DNA of 50,640 nt from contig CABRZN010000002.1 in assembly GCA_902475445.1 (NCBI GenBank), forward strand, positions 1 to 50,640. Reading direction: 5' to 3'. Positions 7,681 through 15,097 of this stretch are shown one piece after another. Position 1 is the stretch's first letter, and every line of letters starts with the position of its first letter. Position numbers and translations under genes: made by a program. Origin of the DNA: an uncultured Collinsella sp. (GTDB lineage: Bacteria > Actinomycetota > Coriobacteriia > Coriobacteriales > Coriobacteriaceae). Below the pieces are notes generated by a model. The model was not told the origin of the DNA. It made no database searches and worked only from the letters and a program-made list of their open reading frames with translations.

Positions 7681-9135
7681 TTAGTAACCCTGGCCGTAGC
7701 CCTGGCCCTGCTGGCCCAGCAGCTCCTCCAGATACTGGCGCAGCTGCTCGTCGGTAATACCGCCGTTGCCGGTGTCGGTCGCGCTATCGTCCTGCTGCTG
7801 GTTCTGCAGCTCCTCGTCGGAGCCCAGCTCGACGGTGACCTTTTTCTCTTCCTTGCCGCGCACGAGCGTAATCTCGACCTTCTCGCCCACCTCGTGGCTG
7901 CGCAGCGCGATAATCAGGCCATCGGCGCTCGTAATCTCGTCGTCACCCAGCTTGGTGATGACGTCACCCTCCTGGATGCCGGCCTTGGCAGCAGGACCGT
8001 CCTCGACGACGCTCGCCACATACGCGCCGCTGTCGGTACTCAGCTTGTTAGTGCGGGCGTTAAGCGCGTTGACGCTCGAAAGCGTAGCGCCCAGATACGG
8101 ATGAACCGGCGTCTTGCCGTCGATAATCTGGTCGGCGATGTTCTTGGCGTAGTTGACGGGAATGGCAAAGCCTACGCCCGAGCTGGAGCCCGAGTAGCTC
8201 TCGATGAGCGAGTTGATGCCCACGAGCTCGCCGTTATCGTTAACGAGCGCGCCGCCGGAGTTGCCCGGGTTGATGGCGGCATCGGTCTGGATCATGTTGG
8301 CGTAGATGGTGTTGCCGCTGGTAGAGCTCATGGCCGTGGAGCGATAGAGCGCCGAGACGATACCCGTGGAGACAGACTGCTCGTTGCCGAACGGCGAGCC
8401 GATGGCCATAACCCACTCGCCCACGTTGAGCTTGGAGGAGTCACCGATCTCGATCGGGGTGAGCTTGGAGGCGTCAGCATCCTTGAGCTTGATAACGGCC
8501 AGGTCGCTCGAGGCATCGTTGCCCACGAACTCAGCCTCGTAGGTGGTGCCGTCGTCCATGGTCACCACGTACTGGTCGTAACCATCGACCACGTGGTTGT
8601 TGGTGAGGATATGGCCCTCGGTATCGAGCACCACGCCCGAACCGACGCTGCCCGAGCCATCCGACTCGTCGGCAGACTGCGAAAGCGAGCCATTCTGGCT
8701 ACCGCTCGAAGTGGCGGTGATGGAAACGACGGAAGGCAGGGCCTTGGCAGAAACGGCCTCGGCCAGCGTGGTGTCCTCGGAGTCGATGGTGATCTTTTGC
8801 GTCGATGAACCCGAAGCACCGGCCGTCACGGCATTCTTTCCGCCGCCAATATTGAGCGTGCCGCTCATAATGAGCGCGATGACCAGCAGGGCACCGCAGG
8901 CACAGCCGGCGAGTGCCGTAATAAAGATCGGCAGCTTTTTGGTCTTAGTCTTGACCACCGTGTGCTTGTTTACAACCTGCTGACCGCCCAGCGGCTGGCC
9001 GGTCTGTGTGTCGTAAGCCTGCACATAGGGAATGTTGCTGCCGGCAGGCGTCGACTCCACCTGCACACGCGGCTGCTGCTGGGTCTCGCCAGCGTTGCCC
9101 GCATCCTGAGGACGCTGGGAATCGTTCTCGCTCAT
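7681..9135 (-). CDS. HtrA/DegP-type membrane-anchored serine protease with PDZ domain
   Basis: A 484-residue trypsin-like quality-control protease. A cytoplasmic N-terminus (about 65 residues, Gln-rich, ending in a Lys-rich stretch) precedes one membrane segment (about 69-90), which places the protease outside the membrane. The catalytic triad is visible: His181 (NNHVVDG), Asp211 (SSDLAVIKL) and Ser293 (NPGNSGGAL). A PDZ domain follows (about 375-465, with GIQEGDVITKLGDDEI), then a Gln/Gly-rich tail ending QGYGQGY. ATG 9135 has an AAAGGAT ribosome site. It is monocistronic with its own terminator. A stable hairpin lies 30 bp upstream of the start. Length and layout match actinobacterial and firmicute HtrA-like proteins. 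Confidence 0.95.
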   Translation of the reverse strand: MSENDSQRPQDAGNAGETQQQPRVQVESTPAGSNIPYVQAYDTQTGQPLGGQQVVNKHTVVKTKTKKLPIFITALAGCACGALLVIALIMSGTLNIGGGKNAVTAGASGSSTQKITIDSEDTTLAEAVSAKALPSVVSITATSSGSQNGSLSQSADESDGSGSVGSGVVLDTEGHILTNNHVVDGYDQYVVTMDDGTTYEAEFVGNDASSDLAVIKLKDADASKLTPIEIGDSSKLNVGEWVMAIGSPFGNEQSVSTGIVSALYRSTAMSSTSGNTIYANMIQTDAAINPGNSGGALVNDNGELVGINSLIESYSGSSSGVGFAIPVNYAKNIADQIIDGKTPVHPYLGATLSSVNALNARTNKLSTDSGAYVASVVEDGPAAKAGIQEGDVITKLGDDEITSADGLIIALRSHEVGEKVEITLVRGKEEKKVTVELGSDEELQNQQQDDSATDTGNGGITDEQLRQYLEELLGQQGQGYGQGY

Positions 9136-9164
9136 GGCTGCGATCCTTTCGTCAAATAACCAAA

Positions 9165-9188
9165 GGCCCGCCAAACATGTGGCGGGCC
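9165..9188 (-). other. Hairpin in the leader of the HtrA gene
   Basis: Perfect 8-bp GGCCCGCC / GGCGGGCC stem with an 8-base loop, followed on the minus strand by a T-rich TTTGGTTATTT and then the protease ribosome site. It could be a weak terminator, an attenuator or a 5' stabilising structure. Confidence 0.5.
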
Positions 9189-9299
9189 ATCATTGTTCAT
9201 GTTGAGTTGTACCCCAATATGCGGGCATACGTGTATGAGAACGCAATCTTTTAGGAAGGCTTAAGTTCTGTTGCAGATTCGAGAGGAACCCATACCTGC

Positions 9300-9339
9300 G
9301 TCAAAACCACCACAAAGATGCCTGCCCTCCTTGCGGTGG
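9300..9339 (-). terminator. Probable terminator of the glnA-regulator operon
   Basis: CCACC-A-CAA pairs with TTG-C-GGTGG around a loop; on the minus strand it is followed by TTTTGAC. It starts 5 bp after the regulator stop. The CTTGCGGTGG arm resembles the end of the TTGCGGTG repeat family at 15018, 20690 and 29099, possibly a degenerate member. Confidence 0.5.
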
Positions 9340-9343
9340 AAAT

Positions 9344-10006
9344 CTAGTCCTTAAACAGATAGCCCACACCGCGGACGGTGGTGATGTGCGCCGCGATCTG
9401 CGGACCCACCTTAGAGCGGATGCGTCGGATGTGCACGTCGACGGTGCGCGTACCGCCGCAGTACTCAAAGCCCCACACGCGGTGCAGCAGCACCTCGCGA
9501 CTGTAGGCGCGGTTGGGGTGCGTCGCCAAAAAGCTCAGCAGCGAGTACTCCATCAGCGTCAGGTCGATGGGCTCGTTATCGAGTGTCACCTGGTAGGTAG
9601 CCAGGTTAATCTCGAGGTTATCGATGTTGAGCACATCGTCGGCGGCGACGGTCTCCTCCTCGCCCATCAGGCGCTGCGCGCGAGCCTTGAGCTCGTTGGG
9701 CGTCGCCGTGGGACATACAAAGTCGGCATGCGCGTGATTCGGCAGGCGCAGGGCGCCGAGTGCCTCGTCGTCGACGATCACCAGCATGGGGACGCCGCCG
9801 CGATCGTCAAGCCACTTGGCAATCTGATCGATGCGGTCGCTGCGGATGCCGTCGGAATCGAGGATCAGCAGGTCGAAGTCGTGCGCCGCAGTTGGCGAAT
9901 CGGGGGTTGCCAGGCTCACCTCGACACCCAGGGTGGTCGTCAAGCTGCGGGCAAACTCGTGGAAGCGCGTCGTGCGCGCCATGAACAGGGCACTCTTTTC
10001 GGACAT
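9344..10006 (-). CDS. Atypical OmpR-family response regulator, GlnR-like by context
   Basis: A 220-residue protein with an N-terminal receiver-like domain (about 1-115) and a C-terminal winged-helix DNA-binding domain (about 125-220, with LTLMEYSLLSFLATHPNRAY and RTVDVHIRRIRSKVG). The receiver lacks the usual N-terminal acidic pair (sequence starts MSEKSALFMARTTRF) though an Asp occurs in LLILDSDG, so phosphorylation by a kinase is doubtful. No histidine kinase is adjacent. It follows glnA after 50 bp on the same strand, and ATG 10006 has a GGAGG ribosome site. Actinobacterial GlnR, the global nitrogen regulator, is also an atypical OmpR-type protein, so a nitrogen role is a reasonable inference, not proven. 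Confidence 0.85.
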   Translation of the reverse strand: MSEKSALFMARTTRFHEFARSLTTTLGVEVSLATPDSPTAAHDFDLLILDSDGIRSDRIDQIAKWLDDRGGVPMLVIVDDEALGALRLPNHAHADFVCPTATPNELKARAQRLMGEEETVAADDVLNIDNLEINLATYQVTLDNEPIDLTLMEYSLLSFLATHPNRAYSREVLLHRVWGFEYCGGTRTVDVHIRRIRSKVGPQIAAHITTVRGVGYLFKD

Positions 10007-10056
10007 ATCGGCCTCCAAGGAAATGAGCTCAATCGTACTGGAACAAGCCAGCGCGA

Positions 10057-11394
10057 TTAGGAGTTCGCCAGATAATGCTTGATCTCCCACTCGGTGATCG
10101 TGGACTCAAACTTATGCCACTCGTTGCGCTTCTTTTTGAGGAAGAAGCTGTGGATGTGCTCACCGAGGGCATCCTTCATAAACTGCGAGTCCTCAAACAC
10201 GTCGAGCGCCTCTTTGAGCGAACGCGGCAGCGGCGTGTAGCCGGCCTCGACCATCTGACGGTCGGAGAGCTTGAGCGTCTCGGCCGTGGCCTCGGGCGGG
10301 AGCTCCAGCTTGCGCTCGATGCCGTCGAGACCAGCCGCCAGCGTGACGGCGTTGACCAGGTACGGGTTGGCCATGGGGTCGGGGCTACGAAGCTCGATGC
10401 GCGTGGACAGCTGCTTGCCGGGCTTGTAGACCGGGATGCGGACCATACTCGCGCGGTTGCGCAGGCCCCACGTGGCGTACTGCGGCACGGAGTCGCCGCC
10501 CGTGGTGATGCGCTTGTACGAGTTGACCGTGGGGTTGGTGATGGCGCTGATCTCGCGTGCGTGCGCCAGAATGCCGGCCATGTAGTGTTTGGCGACGTCG
10601 GAGAGGTGGTACTTCTCGTCGTCCTCGCCCCAAAAGACGTTGTTGCCGTCGTGGTCGAATAGCGACTGGCACAGGAACATAGCGCTGCCGTCCTCGCCCG
10701 CCAGCGGCTTGGGCATAAAGGAGGCGTGGCAACCGCTCTCGTAGGCCTGCTGCTTAATGATGAGTTTGGCCGTGGTGATGGCGTCGGACATGCTCAGGGC
10801 CTCGGCGTGGCGCAGGCTCATGCCGTGCTGTGAGCGACCGGCGGCGTGGAAGGTGTACTCCACGGGCACAGACATCTTCTCGAGCGTGAGGACCGTGTTG
10901 CGGCGCAGGTCGCGAGCGGCATCGCTCACCGAAAGATCGAAGTAGCCCACGTTGTCGAGCGGCTCGGGGGTGTGCTCGTCGGGGAAGTAGTAATACTCCA
11001 GCTCGGCGCCCACGTTGAGCAGGTAGCCAGCCTTCTCGGCCTTATAGAACATGCGGCGCAACGCATCGCGCGGATCGCCGGCGAAGGGCTTGCGGTCGGG
11101 GGTGCACACATCGCAGAACACGCGGGCGACGCCGTTGTGGCTCGGGCGCCACGGCAAAATCTGGAAGGTCGAAGCATCGGGGAATGCGAGCATGTCGGCT
11201 TCCTCGGGCGTGGCAAAGCCCTCGATGGCGGAGCCGTCAAAGCCAATACCCTCCTCAAAAGCGACCTCGAGGTCCTCGGGGCTAATGGCAAAGTTCTTGA
11301 GGCGGCCGAGAATGTCGACAAACCACAGACGCACAAAGCGGATGTCACGCTGCTCTACGGAACGGAGTACGTAATCGATGTTCTGCTGGTTCAT
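10057..11394 (-). CDS. glnA: Type I glutamine synthetase (short alpha form)
   Basis: Makes glutamine from glutamate, ammonia and ATP. The 445-residue length matches the GSI-alpha form of Firmicutes, and the Tyr-adenylation region of GSI-beta is not apparent. Recognisable elements are the beta-grasp N-terminus (RFVRLWFVDILGRLKNFAI), GFDGSAIEGF, the ATP/ammonia-site segments (NPTVNSYKR, NRASMVRIP) and the C-terminal helices. The start ATG 11394 follows AAAGGGGAG. The upstream region has a 9-bp direct repeat at 12-bp spacing (11434-11454), a candidate regulator site. The next gene, 50 bp downstream, is an OmpR-type regulator that probably shares the transcript. Confidence 0.97.
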   Translation of the reverse strand: MNQQNIDYVLRSVEQRDIRFVRLWFVDILGRLKNFAISPEDLEVAFEEGIGFDGSAIEGFATPEEADMLAFPDASTFQILPWRPSHNGVARVFCDVCTPDRKPFAGDPRDALRRMFYKAEKAGYLLNVGAELEYYYFPDEHTPEPLDNVGYFDLSVSDAARDLRRNTVLTLEKMSVPVEYTFHAAGRSQHGMSLRHAEALSMSDAITTAKLIIKQQAYESGCHASFMPKPLAGEDGSAMFLCQSLFDHDGNNVFWGEDDEKYHLSDVAKHYMAGILAHAREISAITNPTVNSYKRITTGGDSVPQYATWGLRNRASMVRIPVYKPGKQLSTRIELRSPDPMANPYLVNAVTLAAGLDGIERKLELPPEATAETLKLSDRQMVEAGYTPLPRSLKEALDVFEDSQFMKDALGEHIHSFFLKKKRNEWHKFESTITEWEIKHYLANS

Positions 11395-11433
11395 GTCGCT
11401 CCCCTTTCTTTCGGGCGGGTTTCGACTGGTCTA

Positions 11434-11454
11434 TATCGCAGATACTATCGCAGA
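11434..11454 (-). promoter_or_regulatory. Direct repeat upstream of glnA
   Basis: TATCGCAGA occurs twice (11434-11442 and 11446-11454) with a 12-bp period, 40-60 bp before the glnA start. OmpR-family regulators typically bind tandem repeats of about this period, so it may be the site for the co-transcribed regulator. The minus-strand TATAGA/TAGTAT within it could also form a -10. Confidence 0.4.
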
Positions 11455-11490
11455 AAAATGTTTCCGCAGGGTTAAAGCGTATCAAGCGCT

Positions 11491-11522
11491 CAAAAAACGT
11501 GCGCGAGCCGACGAGCGCGGGT
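11491..11522 (-). terminator. Possible terminator of the KDG LacI-type regulator gene
   Basis: A GC-rich imperfect hairpin followed on the minus strand by CACGTTTTTTGAG, just after the regulator stop at 11530. The six Ts are clear; the stem is weak and can fold more than one way. Confidence 0.4.
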
Positions 11523-11529
11523 CGGTGGC

Positions 11530-12552
11530 CTAGCGCGAAGTGGAGGCTCGGGACTCGATGTGGCCGGGGATCTCGATGTGCTTGGGCGCGAGCCTTGCTG
11601 CCTCGCCCACCGTGGTGGTAACGACGTCGATGCGCTCGGACAGGCGCTCGACCACGCGCTCGGCAATCGCCAGAGTGTCCTGCGCGGCCGTGGTCACGCC
11701 GCCAAAGAGCACATGGTTCCAGGGATAGTCGTCGAACGTCGCGATCTTAAGGCCCGCCGGCAGCGAGGGGCCAAGCTGGGCCAGCGCCTCGGTCAGGCGC
11801 AGGAAGACCAGACCGTTGACGGCAATGAGGCCGAGCTTTTTACCCGCATAGCCGCGGATGGTCTCGTCCAGGCGACTGACACCCGTGGCGCCACCGTCGG
11901 CCAGGGTGACGACCTCGCCCGCAAGACCGCGGCGCGAAAGCTCGCCGGCAAAGGCCTCAGCGCGCTCGCGACGCACGGGGCTGTCATCGCTTGCCTCGGT
12001 GAGCAGGCACAGGCGCTCGCTGCCAGCAGAGGCCAAGGCGTCTACCAGGCCGGCGACCAGCTCACGGTTGTTGGAGGTCACCAGATCGACACCGCCGTCG
12101 GCAACATCGCGGTCGAGCAGCACGACGGGCAGGCGTCCCGCAGCCTCGGCGATCGCCTTGTCGTTGCCTCCGCAGGTATTGACGACCAGGCCGTCCACGC
12201 CGGCATCGATAAGTCTGGTGAGCGACTCTGCCTCCTTGGCGGGATCGTTGCCACTAATGGCCGTCATGAGCGAGCAGCCGCGCGCGGCGGCACTGGCGGA
12301 AAGCCCTTCGAGCATGGCGCTCGAGAACGGGTTGGCGATGTCGGCCAAAATCACGCCGATGAGGTTGGTACGCGAGCTGCGCAGATTGCGCGCGGCGGCA
12401 CGTGGACGATAGCCGGTGCGCTCGATAACCGCCGCGATGCGAGCGCGGGTTTCCTCGGTCATCTGCCCGGGACGGTTGTTGAGATAGCGCGAGACCGTGG
12501 CCGGGCTCACGCCCGCCTCGGCGGCAATGTCCTTGATTCTCATCTGCGCCAT
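11530..12552 (-). CDS. LacI-family transcriptional regulator, likely for the KDG genes
   Basis: A 340-residue repressor-type protein. The N-terminal helix-turn-helix (RIKDIAAEAGVSPATVSRYLNN) is followed by the hinge helix (NLRSSRTN) and a periplasmic-binding-like effector domain. ATG 12552 is preceded by GGGGTG; ATG 12543 is an alternative that keeps the HTH. It is transcribed divergently from the KDG kinase gene, and the 235-bp gap holds a tandem CG-centred motif at 12655-12682. The most economical reading is a repressor of kdgK (and perhaps itself) that senses KDG or KDPG. The ligand is inferred only from context. Confidence 0.9.
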   Translation of the reverse strand: MAQMRIKDIAAEAGVSPATVSRYLNNRPGQMTEETRARIAAVIERTGYRPRAAARNLRSSRTNLIGVILADIANPFSSAMLEGLSASAAARGCSLMTAISGNDPAKEAESLTRLIDAGVDGLVVNTCGGNDKAIAEAAGRLPVVLLDRDVADGGVDLVTSNNRELVAGLVDALASAGSERLCLLTEASDDSPVRRERAEAFAGELSRRGLAGEVVTLADGGATGVSRLDETIRGYAGKKLGLIAVNGLVFLRLTEALAQLGPSLPAGLKIATFDDYPWNHVLFGGVTTAAQDTLAIAERVVERLSERIDVVTTTVGEAARLAPKHIEIPGHIESRASTSR

Positions 12553-12617
12553 AGCGCACCCCGTTTCCCAATTGTCGGCAGTCTGAGCCATTTTAGGCAT
12601 TTTTTTAAAAATCTCGC

Positions 12618-12644
12618 TTGCAAAACGCTGTAGGTGAGTATACT
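12618..12644 (+). promoter_or_regulatory. Possible promoter of the KDG kinase gene
   Basis: TTGCAA (12618-12623) and TATACT (12639-12644) with a 15-bp spacer. The spacer is short, but the -10 is good and lies 11 bp before the tandem operator, as expected for repression. Confidence 0.4.
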
Positions 12645-12654
12645 ACAACTCGAA

Positions 12655-12682
12655 ACGAAACCGATTTCGTAAACCGATTTCG
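12655..12682. promoter_or_regulatory. Tandem LacI-type operator between the regulator gene and kdgK
   Basis: AAACCGATTTCG occurs twice in tandem (12658-12669 and 12671-12682). The first copy extends to the dyad ACGAAA-CCGA-TTTCGT (12655-12670). CG-centred dyads of this type are the hallmark of LacI-family sites, and the adjacent divergent gene encodes such a regulator. Confidence 0.6.
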
Positions 12683-12686
12683 GCAA

Positions 12687-12744
12687 GCGTTGGCACGGAG
12701 GTGCAAAGATGTACCCTACCGTCTTGGCACCTCCGTGCCAACGC
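12687..12744 (+). other. Long perfect stem-loop in the kdgK leader
   Basis: Arms 12687-12704 and 12727-12744 are perfectly complementary over 18 bp (GCGTTGGCACGGAGGTGC). The 22-base loop can add a further AAGA/TCTT pairing. It lies between the operator and the kdgK ribosome site and has no T-run, so it is not a plain terminator. Confidence 0.75.
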
Positions 12745-12787
12745 CATATCAAAGGTGTACGCACGAGTAAGAAGGAGCTGCGCGACC

Positions 12788-13822
12788 ATGGGTAAAACGG
12801 TTCTTACCTTCGGCGAGATCATGATGAGGCTCTCGCCCAAAGATCATCTGCGCATTGAGCAGGCGACCGAGTTTGATGTCCGCTACGGCGGCGCCGAAGC
12901 CAACACCGCGCTTTCCCTGGCCTACCAGGGTGACAAGGCAGCTTACGTCTCCGTTGTCCCGGCCAACCGTCTGGGCGAGTGCGCCCTGCGTTCGCTGAAG
13001 GTCTACGACGTCGATACCTCGCGCGTCGTGCGCAAGGGCGACCGTCTTGGCTCCTATGTGTTTGAGGTCGGCGCCTCGCAGCGCGGCAACGGCTGCGTCT
13101 ACGACCGCAAGTACTCTGCCATCAACATGGCCAAGCGCGACGTCTTTGACTGGGATGAGATCCTCAAGGGTGTCGATGTCTTCTACTTCTCCGGCGTGAC
13201 GCCCGCCGTCTCCGACGAGATGGCCGCCGCCTGCAAGGATGCCCTCACCGCCTGCCGCGCCAAAGGCATCGCCACCGTGTGCGACGTGAACTATCGCGGC
13301 AAGATGTGGTCGCCCGAGAAGTCGCAGGCCACCATGAAGGAACTCCTGCCGCTCGTTGACATCTGCATTGCCAACGACGAGGACGCTCCTGCCGGCCTCG
13401 GTATGACCTGCGTCTCCGGCTCCCTTGCCCACGGCATCGAGGAACGCGACACCTACGTCGAGATGGCCCGTCAGATCTGCGCCGAGTACGGTTGCAAGAA
13501 GGTCGCCTCGGTCGTCCGCAACATCTCCTGCGTCGAGCGCTCCATTTGGATGGGCATGCTCTTTGACGCCGAGAGCGGCGAGCACTGGTTCTCCCCCGCT
13601 CACGACGTGCACGTGCTCGAGGGCGTTGCCGCTGGCGATGCTTTTAACGCCGGCCTCGTCCATGCCCTCATCAACGACTTTGACCCGCAGGACGCCGTCA
13701 ACTACGCCATCGCGGCCTCGATCCTCAAGCTCACTATCAAGGGCGATTCCAACCTGGTGACCGCAGACGAGATCGCAGCCGTGGCATCCGCCGCCGACGG
13801 TGGCACCCGCGTCGCCCGTTAA
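12788..13822 (+). CDS. kdgK: 2-keto-3-deoxygluconate kinase (PfkB family)
   Basis: Phosphorylates 2-keto-3-deoxygluconate to KDPG. A 344-residue ribokinase/PfkB-fold sugar kinase: N-terminal TFGEIMMRLSP, the YGGAEANTALSLA substrate/lid region, and the C-terminal GVAAGDAFNAG anion-hole/catalytic Asp motif (Asp near 285). ATG 12788 is chosen over upstream codons because AAGGAG lies about 10 bp before it. The specific assignment to KDG rests on family resemblance plus the KDPG aldolase gene next downstream and the uronate genes around it. A 254-bp structured spacer separates it from the aldolase gene. Confidence 0.92.
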   Translation: MGKTVLTFGEIMMRLSPKDHLRIEQATEFDVRYGGAEANTALSLAYQGDKAAYVSVVPANRLGECALRSLKVYDVDTSRVVRKGDRLGSYVFEVGASQRGNGCVYDRKYSAINMAKRDVFDWDEILKGVDVFYFSGVTPAVSDEMAAACKDALTACRAKGIATVCDVNYRGKMWSPEKSQATMKELLPLVDICIANDEDAPAGLGMTCVSGSLAHGIEERDTYVEMARQICAEYGCKKVASVVRNISCVERSIWMGMLFDAESGEHWFSPAHDVHVLEGVAAGDAFNAGLVHALINDFDPQDAVNYAIAASILKLTIKGDSNLVTADEIAAVASAADGGTRVAR

Positions 13823-13954
13823 TTCGTTCCCCATTCCGCGGGCCGCAGCTTTCCATACCCATACCCCTGCGACCCGCTCCCCGATTTCTCCGGTCGGGCA
13901 AAGCCACCAGTCCCATTCCGGTTTTGTCTGGCATTCCTTCACGACTGGCCTCGT

Positions 13955-14016
13955 AGCCGGTTCCGAAATTGCTTGTGACCCAAGCAGTGCCTCCGATAAC
14001 CAATCCGGAACCGGCT
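13955..14016 (+). other. Branched inverted repeat between kdgK and the aldolase gene
   Basis: AGCCGGTTCC (13955-13964) pairs with GGAACCGGCT (14007-14016). The 42-base loop contains a second stem TGCTTG/CAAGCA. Another small stem GCCAA/TTGGC follows at about 14021-14036. No T-run. The 254-bp gap between the two genes holds nothing else recognisable apart from the aldolase ribosome site. Confidence 0.55.
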
Positions 14017-14076
14017 CATGGCCAATCTTCTTTGGCAATCACGCGCCCGTGCGCGCCTCACATCGAAAGGAACACT

Positions 14077-14718
14077 ATGTTCGATCAGTTCTACACCACG
14101 CTTGAATCCCTGGGCATCGTGCCGGTCGTCGTGCTCGATAAGGTCGAGGACGCCGCACCGCTCGCCCATGCCCTTATGGCAGCCGGCATGAAGTCCGCCG
14201 AGGTCACCTTCCGCACCGCCTGCGCCGCCGAGTGCATCGCCGCTATGGCCGAGGCCGAGCCCGAGATGTGCGTCGGCGCCGGCACTGTCCTGACCGTCGA
14301 GCAGGTTGAGCAGGCCCGCGCCGCCGGTACCAAGTTCATCGTCTCGCCGGGTTACAACGAGGACGTTGTAAAGCACTGCATCGACATCGACCTGCCCGTC
14401 CTTCCCGGCACCGTGACCCCCTCCGAGGTCACTGCTGCCGAGAATCTAGGCCTCAAGGTCACCAAATTCTTCCCCGCGGCTCAGTATGGCGGCCTCAACA
14501 CCATCAAGGCCCTCGCTGCTCCGTTTGTCGGCCATCGCTTTATGCCCACCGGCGGCGTGAACACTGCCAACGTCGAGGAGTACCTGAGCTCCTCCGCCAT
14601 CATCGCCTGCGGTGGCACCTGGATGGTCAAGCCCGCCCTGTTCGCCGACGGCGACTTCTCCAAGGTCGAGCAGATCGCCCGCGAGGCCATGGACGTCGTC
14701 AAGAAGGTCCGCGGCTAG
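14077..14718 (+). CDS. eda: KDPG/KHG aldolase
   Basis: Splits KDPG into pyruvate and glyceraldehyde-3-phosphate, the last step of uronate and Entner-Doudoroff breakdown. The 213-residue length and class I motifs fit: Glu42 and Arg46 in SAEVTFRT, and the Schiff-base Lys130 in GLKVTKFFPA; the phosphate-binding end reads PTGGVNTANVEEYL. ATG 14077 follows GAAAGGA. A strong terminator follows at 14736, so kdgK-eda probably form a unit read from the kdgK promoter. Confidence 0.96.
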   Translation: MFDQFYTTLESLGIVPVVVLDKVEDAAPLAHALMAAGMKSAEVTFRTACAAECIAAMAEAEPEMCVGAGTVLTVEQVEQARAAGTKFIVSPGYNEDVVKHCIDIDLPVLPGTVTPSEVTAAENLGLKVTKFFPAAQYGGLNTIKALAAPFVGHRFMPTGGVNTANVEEYLSSSAIIACGGTWMVKPALFADGDFSKVEQIAREAMDVVKKVRG

Positions 14719-14735
14719 GTTTAGCTCTCTATCGT

Positions 14736-14774
14736 GAAAGGGGGCGTGTCCTAGACCTCGCCCCCTTTCTTTTA
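14736..14774 (+). terminator. Intrinsic terminator of the aldolase gene
   Basis: Perfect 11-bp stem GAAAGGGGGCG / CGCCCCCTTTC followed by TTTT, 18 bp after the stop codon. Confidence 0.92.
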
Positions 14775-14874
14775 AAGCGGCTCGGAAGCGCGCCGTTTCC
14801 GTCACGAACAAGAACCGAAACCGTCTTGTATGCTGATAGAACGTGACGGAAGCGACACGCCCCCGAGCCGCTTT
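14774..14874. repeat. About 100-bp composite palindrome
   Basis: Three nested stems share one axis: AAAGCGGCTCGG (14774-14785) with CCGAGCCGCTTT (14863-14874); TTCCGTCACG (14797-14806) with CGTGACGGAA (14842-14851); and ACAAGA (14808-14813) with TCTTGT (14824-14829). All arms are perfect. It has no T-run after it and no reading frame. It could be a non-autonomous palindromic element or encode a structured RNA. Confidence 0.7.
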
Positions 14875-14923
14875 GCTTTCCCGGTCAATCAACCGACTCA
14901 ACATAATCCAGTCCACCAAAACA

Positions 14924-14994
14924 GCTGCGGCGCCGTCTGGAGGAATGGACCCTTGCTTCCGGTCTTTTCCTCCAAGCGGCGCCGCAGCCTTTTC
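14924..14994. terminator. Two-tier hairpin, candidate bidirectional terminator
   Basis: Outer stem GCTGCGGCGCCG / CGGCGCCGCAGC (14924-14935, 14977-14988) and inner stem TGGAGGAA / TTCCTCCA (14938-14945, 14967-14974). The plus strand continues CTTTTCG and the minus strand continues TGTTTTGG, so it could end transcripts from either side; the GntR gene converges on it. Confidence 0.6.
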
Positions 14995-15017
14995 GTGCCC
15001 CGGCAGCGCCCCGGCAC

Positions 15018-15080
15018 TTGCGGTGAAATACGGACTGCTTACGCCGCCAAAGCCGCAAAACAGTCCCTATTTCACCGCAA
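15018..15080. repeat. TTGCGGTG palindromic repeat, copy A
   Basis: Arms 15018-15037 and 15061-15080 are complementary over 20 bases with one mismatch (TTGCGGTGAAATACGGACTG). It lies 17 bp after the stop of the GntR gene. Related copies are at 20690 and 29099. Confidence 0.85.
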
Positions 15081-15097
15081 CTAATGTAGGGAACGAG

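Noticed and set aside
10007..10090. Upstream extension of the OmpR-type regulator into the glnA end
   Set aside because: Would overlap glnA and lacks family sequence; GGAGG is correctly spaced for ATG 10006.
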